Origin: Rhodospirillaceae bacterium
GTDB lineage: Bacteria > Pseudomonadota > Alphaproteobacteria > Dongiales > Dongiaceae
Direction: 5' to 3'
Length of the DNA: 10,998 nucleotides
Assembly (NCBI GenBank): GCA_016794075.1
Contig: JAEUKU010000263.1
Coordinates: 1 to 10,998, forward strand
The notes beneath the pieces were generated by a model. It searched no databases. It worked only from the letters and a program-made list of their open reading frames with translations, and was not told where the DNA came from. A program made the position numbers and the translations under genes. Positions 6,042 to 10,998 of the stretch are shown one piece after another; within the stretch, counting starts at the first letter, position 1, and each line of letters begins with the position of its first letter.

Positions 6042-7937
6042 ATGACCGGCGGCTACACGATCGCGCATCAGCGCTCGCTGCAGGAGCCCGAGCAGTTCTG
6101 GGCCGAGGCGGCGCAGGAGATCGAATGGGCCTCGCCCTGGAGCCGCGTGCTGGACGACAGCCGCAAGCCCTTCTACCGCTGGTTTCCCGACGCCGAGCTC
6201 AACACCTGCCACAACATGATCGACCGCCACGTCGAGGGTGGCCGCGCCGACCAGGCGGCGCTGATCTATGACAGCCCGGTCACCAACACGGTCAGGACCT
6301 ACACCTATCGCCAGCTGCGCGACGAGACCGCGCGCTTCGCCGCGGCGCTGGCGAAGCTCGGCGTGGGCAAGGGCGACCGCGTCATCCTCTACATGCCGAT
6401 GGTGCCGGAGGCGGTGATCGCCATGCTGGCCTGCGCCCGCATCGGCGCGGTGCATTCCGTGGTCTTCGGCGGCTTCGCCGCCAACGAGCTTGCCACCCGC
6501 ATCGACGATTGCCACCCGAAGGTGATCGTCAGCGCCTCCTGCGGCATCGAGGTGGCGAAGATCATCCCCTACAAGCCGCTGCTCGACCACGCCATCGAAC
6601 TGGCGCAGCACAAACCGGCGCATTGCGTCATCCTGCAGCGCACGCAGCATCTGGCGGAGTTGACCCGCCCGCGCGACCTCGACTGGTACGAGGCGCAGAT
6701 CGGCGTCGCGCCGCATCCCTGTGTCAACGTCAAGGCGACCGATCCGCTCTACATCCTTTACACCTCCGGCACGACCGGCCAGCCGAAGGGCGTGGTGCGC
6801 GACAATGGCGGCCACGCGGTGGCGCTGAAATGGACCATGTCGAACGTCTACGACGTGGAGCCGGGCGAGGTCTATTGGGCCGCCTCCGACGTGGGCTGGG
6901 TGGTCGGCCACTCCTATATCGTCTACGCGCCGCTGCTGCACGGCTGCACCACCGTGCTCTACGAGGGCAAGCCGGTCGGCACGCCGGATGCCGGTGCCTT
7001 CTGGCGCGTCATCCAGCAGCACAAGGTCGCGGTGCTGTTCACCGCGCCGACGGCGTTCCGCGCCATCAAGCGCGACGATCCCGACGGCCGGCTCATCCGC
7101 GACTACGACATCTCGTCCATGCGCGCCTTGTTCCTGGCCGGCGAGCGTTCCGACCCGGCGACGCTGGAATGGGCCGAGCATCACCTGAAGGTGCCGGTGA
7201 TCGACCACTGGTGGCAGACCGAGACCGGCTGGCCGATCGCCTCGAACTGCCTGGGGCTCGAGCGCCTGCCGGTCAAGCACGGCTCGCCGACCAAGGCGGT
7301 GCCGGGCTGGGACGTCCAGGTGCTCGACGGCGACGGCGAAGAGGTGGCGCCCGGCGACATCGGCAACATCGTCTGCGCCCTGCCGTTGCCGCCCGGCACG
7401 CTGCCGACCTTGTGGAACGCGGAGGAGCGCTTCTTCAAGAGCTACCTGGAGCGCTATCCCGGCTACTACCTGACGGCGGATGCCGGCTATCGCGATGAGG
7501 AAGGCTACCTCTACATCATGTCGCGCACCGACGACATCATCAACGTCGCCGGCCATCGCCTGTCGACCGGCGCGATGGAGGAGGTGCTGGCGCGCCATCC
7601 CGACGTCGCCGAATGCGCCGTCATCGGCGTCGCCGACGACCTCAAGGGCCAGGTGCCGCTCGGCTTCCTGGTCTTGAAGGCCGGCGTTGCCAAGGCGCAC
7701 GACAAGATCGTGTCGGAGGTCGTGCATCTGGTGCGCGAGCAGATCGGTCCCGTGGCGGCGTTCAAGGCCGCGACGGTGGTGAAGCGCCTGCCCAAGACGC
7801 GCTCGGGCAAGATCCTGCGCGGCACCATGCAGAAGATCGCCGACAGCGTGGAGTACAAGATGCCGGCGACCATCGACGATCCCGCCATCCTCGATGAAAT
7901 CGGCGACGCCCTGCGGCAGATCGGCTACGCTCGCTGA
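6042..7937 (+). CDS. prpE: Propionate-CoA ligase (propionyl-CoA synthetase) PrpE
   Basis: This 631-residue AMP-forming ligase activates propionate to propionyl-CoA through a propionyl-adenylate. Family landmarks are in order: RKPFYRWFPDAELNTCHNMIDRH (41-63), the P-loop YTSGTTGQPKG (240-250) followed by VVRDNGGH, a hallmark of PrpE rather than acetyl-CoA synthetase, WWQTETGWP (390-398) for adenylate binding, TADAGYRDEEGYLYIMSRTDDIINVAGHRLS (478-508) at the domain hinge, and PKTRSGKILRG (584-594), in which K590 is the catalytic Lys that is commonly regulated by acetylation. Length is normal for PrpE. AGGGGAGGA (6025-6033) lies eight bases before the ATG. No prpBCD genes are beside it, so propionyl-CoA may feed the methylmalonyl-CoA route (inference). 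An unknown membrane-anchored gene follows within 26 nt and may share its transcript. Activity on acetate or other short acids is possible. Confidence 0.94.
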   Translation: MTGGYTIAHQRSLQEPEQFWAEAAQEIEWASPWSRVLDDSRKPFYRWFPDAELNTCHNMIDRHVEGGRADQAALIYDSPVTNTVRTYTYRQLRDETARFAAALAKLGVGKGDRVILYMPMVPEAVIAMLACARIGAVHSVVFGGFAANELATRIDDCHPKVIVSASCGIEVAKIIPYKPLLDHAIELAQHKPAHCVILQRTQHLAELTRPRDLDWYEAQIGVAPHPCVNVKATDPLYILYTSGTTGQPKGVVRDNGGHAVALKWTMSNVYDVEPGEVYWAASDVGWVVGHSYIVYAPLLHGCTTVLYEGKPVGTPDAGAFWRVIQQHKVAVLFTAPTAFRAIKRDDPDGRLIRDYDISSMRALFLAGERSDPATLEWAEHHLKVPVIDHWWQTETGWPIASNCLGLERLPVKHGSPTKAVPGWDVQVLDGDGEEVAPGDIGNIVCALPLPPGTLPTLWNAEERFFKSYLERYPGYYLTADAGYRDEEGYLYIMSRTDDIINVAGHRLSTGAMEEVLARHPDVAECAVIGVADDLKGQVPLGFLVLKAGVAKAHDKIVSEVVHLVREQIGPVAAFKAATVVKRLPKTRSGKILRGTMQKIADSVEYKMPATIDDPAILDEIGDALRQIGYAR

Positions 7938-7963
7938 GGTTGAGTCAGCAAGCCCGAGTCGGA

Positions 7964-8689
7964 ATGGAGTCACGGAAGCGGTTGATTGCCATCGTCGCGG
8001 TCGCCGGCGCGATGCTGGGCGCGGCTGCTTTCGGTTGGGGCGGCGGCTGGCTGTCGCGGCCTGACTCCATCGCCTTCGAAAACCCGCACCGGCCCGGCAG
8101 CGCCGCGTTCGTGGCCTTCGCCGAATACCGCACGGAAATGCAGGCAAACCCTGCCTTCGTCGCGCGCATGGATGGTGCGGCGGATTCGGAGGAGGCGATG
8201 CGCCGCGGCGCCGTACTGACCCAGAGCGGCGTTCGCCGCCTGTCCGATGGCATGCTGGTCGAGCGCCTGGAGCTGATGCTGCGCCTGATGCAGGTTGGTG
8301 ACGATGCCCAATGCGCCGCGCTGGCGCAGGGCGCGCCGATCGACGGCGATGTCCAGGCTTTCGCCGCCATCATGTTCGCGCTGCTCGACCGCGCCGATGC
8401 CGATGTCGCGCAACGCTGGTACGCCTTCACCCGCGACGCCACGCTGGCGGCGCTGGAAGAGCGGCCGATCCCCGCGATCGGCGACGGCTACCGCGAGCAG
8501 CTGGGCGAGGTGATCGTGAACGGCCTCACCGCCGAGGATCTCGACATCCTGCTCGCGATGTCGGAGCAGCGCCTGATCGGCCTCAGCGACGGCGCGCGCT
8601 GCGCCGTCGGCCGCAAGGTGCTGGCCCTCATCCTGGCGCAGTCCGAGCCCGAGCGCAGCCAATACGCGCGCCTGATGGCGGAGCCGTGA
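7964..8689 (+). CDS. Hypothetical N-terminally membrane-anchored protein
   Basis: I do not recognise this 241-residue protein. Residues 1-5 (MESRK) are charged and are followed by a hydrophobic segment (about 6-25, LIAIVAVAGAMLGAAAFGW), so it is probably a single-pass inner-membrane protein, or secreted, with the bulk in the periplasm. The rest is Ala-, Leu- and acid-rich and predicted mostly helical by eye, with repeated helix-like blocks (for example GMLVERLELMLRLMQVGDDAQCAALAQG and DVQAFAAIMFALLDRADADVAQRW). Two Cys are visible, in DDAQCAAL and GARCAVG. The start is uncertain: TTG at 7940 directly follows the prpE stop and has GAGG touching it, while ATG 7964 gives a cleaner membrane anchor but only a weak upstream site. 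The short gap to prpE suggests co-transcription. Its end meets the DUF1127 gene 19 bp away, convergently. Confidence 0.75.
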   Translation: MESRKRLIAIVAVAGAMLGAAAFGWGGGWLSRPDSIAFENPHRPGSAAFVAFAEYRTEMQANPAFVARMDGAADSEEAMRRGAVLTQSGVRRLSDGMLVERLELMLRLMQVGDDAQCAALAQGAPIDGDVQAFAAIMFALLDRADADVAQRWYAFTRDATLAALEERPIPAIGDGYREQLGEVIVNGLTAEDLDILLAMSEQRLIGLSDGARCAVGRKVLALILAQSEPERSQYARLMAEP

Positions 8690-8708
8690 CTCCGTTGGCG
8701 GCCCGCCT

Positions 8709-8954
8709 CTAGACGTAAGGGTGGGGCGTCGGCTTGCCGAGTTGCTGCTCGAAGAAATCCTGCCGGCGGTCGGCAAGCTCGCTGAGCACGGCGGCCTCGC
8801 GGGCGATGCGGCCGATATCGGCCCTGCTCATGCCCATGTCGTGCAAGTCCCGCTCGCTGTAGGTGGCAAGCTCCTCGCGGACGCGAAGATAGGTGCGCCA
8901 GCGGCGCATTGCCAGGCTGAGTCGTTCCAAGAGCTGTTTCATTTCGTCCTGCAT
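8709..8954 (-). CDS. DUF1127-family small protein
   Basis: An 81-residue protein whose central part, LRVREELATYSERDLHDMGMSRADIGRIAREA (23-54), is the DUF1127 signature: an Arg-rich helix, an L-x-x-Y/L-S-x-R-x-L-x-D-M/I-G motif, then SRADI. Such small proteins are frequent in alpha- and gammaproteobacteria; some bind RNA and affect phosphate or carbon metabolism (established for a few examples in Agrobacterium). Most family members are about 45-75 residues, so the acidic and polar tail FFEQQLGKPTPHPYV makes this one slightly long. Start choice: ATG 8954 has GAGGA about 10 nt upstream; the in-frame ATG at 8942 has AGGA four bases upstream and is also plausible, giving 77 residues. It is convergent with the hypothetical gene and divergent from the aldehyde dehydrogenase, across an AT-rich gap. 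Confidence 0.88.
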   Translation of the reverse strand: MQDEMKQLLERLSLAMRRWRTYLRVREELATYSERDLHDMGMSRADIGRIAREAAVLSELADRRQDFFEQQLGKPTPHPYV

Positions 8955-9238
8955 GTTTTGTTGATCCTCAGCCTCCCAGAACCCGACCTACAGGTTGGCA
9001 GAGACATGCTGCGTTGCAATATGATTCGCAACACCTGCGTCATAAAGTTGCGCGGTGTTGCTTAAATATCTGAATCAAATAATTAATATTATGCCACCAG
9101 GCTATTGCGCTGCAGCATTTCTGGGCAGCGCTGCACAAAGTCCGGGCAGGGAGTGCTGCACCTGCGTTGACAGCGCCCTCCGCTCTGGCGCATTCCCTGC
9201 GCCAACCATTCTCACCCTGATCCGAAAAGAGGAATTCC
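8955..9238. promoter_or_regulatory. AT-rich divergent control region between the DUF1127 gene and the aldehyde dehydrogenase gene
   Basis: This 284-bp gap has no supported gene. The stretch 9062-9093 is by far the most AT-rich in the window (TTAAATATC through ATAATTAATATTAT in overlapping blocks), as expected where promoters melt. A hairpin occupies 9028-9061. A consensus -35, TTGACA, lies at 9167-9172, 67 nt before the dehydrogenase start, but the -10 opposite it (GCATTC near 9190) is poor. GCGCTGCA occurs at 9107-9114 and again at 9128-9135. The dehydrogenase ribosome binding site AAGAGGA is at 9227-9233. Confidence 0.5.
9028..9061. promoter_or_regulatory. Eleven-bp hairpin with a competing upstream half-site
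   Basis: GCAACACC (9028-9035) pairs with GGTGTTGC (9054-9061), and GCG (9037-9039) with CGC (9051-9053), with T9036 bulged and an 11-nt loop. A third half, GTTGC at 9013-9017, can instead pair with GCAAC (9028-9032), so the two folds are mutually exclusive. It abuts the AT-rich block, on the DUF1127 side. It may be an operator dyad or part of the DUF1127 mRNA leader; the sequence alone does not decide. Confidence 0.5.
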
Positions 9239-10744
9239 ATGCGTAAGTTCGGCGGCTTGTTGAAGGATATCGGCATCGACCTGCGCCCCCTGTCGGTGGG
9301 CGACATGGTCGTGCGCTCGCCGATCAACGGCCAGGAAATCGCCCGGCTCAAATCCGATACCAAGGCTGCGGCCGTGAAGAAGATCGCCCGCGCCGACGAA
9401 GCGTTCCGCGCCTGGCGTCAGGTGCCGGCGCCGCGCCGCGGCGAGCTCATCCGCCTGTTCGGCGAGGAGCTGCGTGCGCACAAGGACGCACTCGGCCGCC
9501 TGGTCTCGGTCGAGGCCGGCAAGATCCTGCAGGAAGGCCTGGGCGAGGTGCAGGAGATGATCGACATCTGCGACTTCGCCGTCGGCCTGTCGCGCCAGCT
9601 CTACGGCCTCACCATCGCCTCGGAGCGGCCGGGCCATCGCATGATGGAGACCTGGCACCCGCTGGGCGTGGTCGGCGTCATCAGCGCCTTCAACTTCCCG
9701 GTCGCGGTGTGGTCGTGGAACACCTGCCTCGCCATCGTCTGCGGCGACAGCGTGGTGTGGAAGCCCTCCGAGAAGACGCCGCTGACGGCGCTCGCCTGCG
9801 CCGAGATCTTCGCCAAGGCGGTGAAGCGCTTTCGCGGCGCGCCGAAGGGACTGCTCGAGGTGCTCTATGGCGGCAAGGAGGTGGGCGAGGCGCTCACCGA
9901 CGATCCGCGCGTGGCGCTGGTCAGCGCCACCGGCTCCACCCGGATGGGCCGCGAGGTGGGCCCGCGGGTCATGCAGCGTTTCGGCCGCGTGCTGCTGGAG
10001 CTCGGCGGCAACAACGGCATGATCGTCTGCCCCAGCGCGGATCTGGAGCTGGCCGTGCGCGCCATCACCTTCAGCGCGGTGGGTACCGCCGGTCAGCGTT
10101 GCACCACTTTGCGCCGGCTCTTCGTGCATGAGAGCGTCTACGACAAGCTGGTGCCGCGGCTGAAGAAGATCTACGGCAACGTGAAGATCGGCAACCCGCT
10201 CGATGCCGGCACGCTGGTCGGGCCGCTGATCGACGAGGGCTCGTTCAACCGCATGCAGGCGGCGCTCGCCCAGGCGAAGAAGGAGGGCGGCAAGGTGACC
10301 GGCGGCGAGCGCGTGAAGATCGCGGGCTGCGCCGACGGCTTCTACGTGAAGCCGGCGCTGGTCGAACTGCCCGGCCAGAGCGCGGTGATGAAGGAGGAGA
10401 CCTTCGCGCCGATCCTCTACATCGTGAAATACAAGGACTTCGCCAAGGCGGTCGACTTGCACAACGACGTGCCGCAGGGCCTCTCGTCCTGCATCTTCAC
10501 CCGCGACGTGGGCGAGGCGGAGCACTTCATGTCGGCAGTGGGCAGCGATTGCGGCATCGCCAACGTCAATATCGGCCCCTCGGGCGCCGAGATCGGCGGC
10601 GCCTTCGGCGGCGAGAAGGAGACCGGCGGCGGCCGCGAATCCGGCTCCGACGCCTGGAAGGCCTATATGCGCCGCGCCACCAACACGGTGAACTACTCCG
10701 ACAAGCTGCCGCTGGCCCAGGGCATCAAGTTCGACGTTGGGTGA
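9239..10744 (+). CDS. ALDH7-family semialdehyde dehydrogenase (L-piperidine-6-carboxylate/alpha-aminoadipate semialdehyde type)
   Basis: A 501-residue NAD(P)-dependent aldehyde dehydrogenase of full family length. The catalytic Cys is C288 in VGTAGQRCTTLRR, the general base E254 in LLELGGNN, the oxyanion Asn N152 in FNFPVAV, and the cofactor-binding residues include K175 (VWKPSEKTPL), the GSTRMG turn (232-237) and E387 in EETFAPILY. Resemblance to human ALDH7A1 (antiquitin), as I recall its sequence, is strong throughout: GEVQEMIDICDFAVGLSRQLYG, SERPGH, and the C-terminal SGAEIGGAFGGEKETGGGRESGSDAWKAYMRR followed by LPLAQGIKF. The family oxidises alpha-aminoadipate semialdehyde, in equilibrium with piperidine-6-carboxylate, to alpha-aminoadipate in lysine and pipecolate breakdown; bacterial members are called amaB or pcd. 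AAGAGGA (9227-9233) precedes the ATG by five bases. No other lysine-degradation gene is in view. Related semialdehydes or betaine aldehyde remain possible substrates. Confidence 0.94.
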   Translation: MRKFGGLLKDIGIDLRPLSVGDMVVRSPINGQEIARLKSDTKAAAVKKIARADEAFRAWRQVPAPRRGELIRLFGEELRAHKDALGRLVSVEAGKILQEGLGEVQEMIDICDFAVGLSRQLYGLTIASERPGHRMMETWHPLGVVGVISAFNFPVAVWSWNTCLAIVCGDSVVWKPSEKTPLTALACAEIFAKAVKRFRGAPKGLLEVLYGGKEVGEALTDDPRVALVSATGSTRMGREVGPRVMQRFGRVLLELGGNNGMIVCPSADLELAVRAITFSAVGTAGQRCTTLRRLFVHESVYDKLVPRLKKIYGNVKIGNPLDAGTLVGPLIDEGSFNRMQAALAQAKKEGGKVTGGERVKIAGCADGFYVKPALVELPGQSAVMKEETFAPILYIVKYKDFAKAVDLHNDVPQGLSSCIFTRDVGEAEHFMSAVGSDCGIANVNIGPSGAEIGGAFGGEKETGGGRESGSDAWKAYMRRATNTVNYSDKLPLAQGIKFDVG

Positions 10745-10773
10745 GGGGGACGATCTCAAGGTCGCCCCTTTTT
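10745..10773 (+). terminator. Intrinsic terminator after the aldehyde dehydrogenase gene
   Basis: Immediately after the stop codon, GGGG (10745-10748) pairs with CCCC (10765-10768) and CGATC (10751-10755) with GGTCG (10760-10764, one T-G wobble). A two-base bulge (10749-10750) and a TCAA tetraloop complete the hairpin, which is followed directly by TTTTT (10769-10773). This is the best rho-independent terminator in the window. Confidence 0.82.
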
Positions 10774-10776
10774 GAC

Positions 10777-10805
10777 GTCATTGCCGGGACAAGCCCGGTG
10801 GTGAC
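10777..10805. repeat. Short hairpin related to the GTCAT...ATGAC elements, copy 3 (collapsed)
   Basis: The 29-bp sequence begins GTCATTGCCGGG and ends CCCGGTGGTGAC with a 5-nt ACAAG loop. The arms pair over 12 positions if three G-T wobbles are allowed. Its first 11 bases are identical to the start of the element at 2915, and AGCCCGGTG followed by TGACG matches that element's end, so it looks like the two outer ends joined with the central stem missing. It lies just past the terminator, between convergent genes. Confidence 0.75.
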
Positions 10806-10851
10806 GGCTTGGAGAATGCCGATGGCGGCGCGCCGGCGCTTGGAACGGCGG

Positions 10852-10998
10852 CTACATCCGCTCTTCGTCGCGCACCCAGCTGGTGTGGCCGTAGATCAGG
10901 ATCATGTTGACCTTGGCGCCGTCGTTGGACAGCGGCAGGAACAGCGTTTCCTCGGTCTGGGTGCGCGTGCTGGTCGGCTGGTAGGTGCCGCGATAGAG
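10852..10998 (-). CDS. C-terminal end of a PAS_5-like protein (5' partial)
   Basis: The minus frame is open from the window edge to TAG at 10852-10854, giving 48 residues: LYRGTYQPTSTRTQTEETLFLPLSNDG, then AKVNMILIYGHTSWVRDEERM. A Tyr-Arg-Gly start, a TR...E-x-L-x-LPLS-x-DG turn and a hydrophobic VNMILIYG strand resemble the last strands of PAS_5 (DUF1488-era alphaproteobacterial PAS-like) proteins as I recall them, which usually lack an attached enzyme domain. Codon use is like that of the neighbours. It converges on the aldehyde dehydrogenase gene. The coding frame is well supported; the family name is moderate. The N-terminal part lies beyond the window. Confidence 0.65.
   Translation of the reverse strand, partial: LYRGTYQPTSTRTQTEETLFLPLSNDGAKVNMILIYGHTSWVRDEERM

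Noticed and set aside
5847..8147. 766-codon open frame on the minus strand
   Set aside because: It is opposite prpE for most of its length, extends into both flanking regions, and has a composition (His/Arg/Asp/Ala-rich) typical of antisense shadows; no domain is visible.
9212..10759. 515-codon open frame on the minus strand
   Set aside because: It is the antisense shadow of the ALDH7 gene; the plus-strand product has complete catalytic motifs and a ribosome binding site.
1..10998. Defence island, prophage, retron, CRISPR or secondary-metabolite cluster
   Set aside because: No reverse transcriptase, nuclease, helicase, integrase, toxin-antitoxin or biosynthetic core enzyme is encoded, and no spaced direct-repeat array is visible. 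The genes are ordinary metabolic and regulatory ones.

Overview
The window is a high-GC stretch of ordinary bacterial chromosome. It probably comes from an alphaproteobacterium, possibly a Rhodospirillales- or Hyphomicrobiales-like soil or root bacterium. I infer this from the codon bias, the DUF1127 protein, a PAS_5-like gene end, a GcvA-type LysR regulator, an ALDH7-type dehydrogenase and GTCAT...ATGAC palindromic intergenic elements. No rRNA, tRNA, CRISPR array, transposase or phage gene is visible.

Layout. 1-1534 (+): the end of a DUF3303-type protein, a VOC/glyoxalase-fold protein and a LysR regulator. 1555-1653: a compound palindrome. 1677-2888 (+): a serine hydrolase of the class C beta-lactamase/NylB-like family. 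2915-3011: a second compound palindrome of the same design. 3028-3528 (-): a GNAT acetyltransferase, divergent from 3631-4410 (+), a periplasmic amino-acid-type binding protein. A perfect 16-bp palindrome lies between those two starts. 4527-5699 (-): an M20 amidohydrolase. 6042-7937 (+): propionate-CoA ligase PrpE, followed closely by a membrane-anchored protein of unknown function (7964-8689). 8709-8954 (-): a DUF1127 protein. An AT-rich regulatory gap follows, then 9239-10744 (+): an ALDH7-type semialdehyde dehydrogenase with a good intrinsic terminator. A third, shortened palindromic element sits at 10777-10805. 10852-10998 (-): the C-terminal end of a PAS_5-like protein.

How the genes relate. 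Most look like independent housekeeping or catabolic units: propionyl-CoA entry, lysine/pipecolate semialdehyde oxidation, amide hydrolysis and amino-acid scavenging. The first three genes may form one operon, and the LysR gene is a candidate regulator of the neighbouring serine hydrolase. The binding protein has no permease or ATPase beside it.

I see no convincing undescribed multi-gene system. The most interesting signals are non-coding: two cloverleaf-like palindromes bracketing the serine hydrolase, a collapsed relative 7.8 kb away, a symmetric TGTATACA-core operator candidate, and a structured, AT-rich divergent control region before the aldehyde dehydrogenase.
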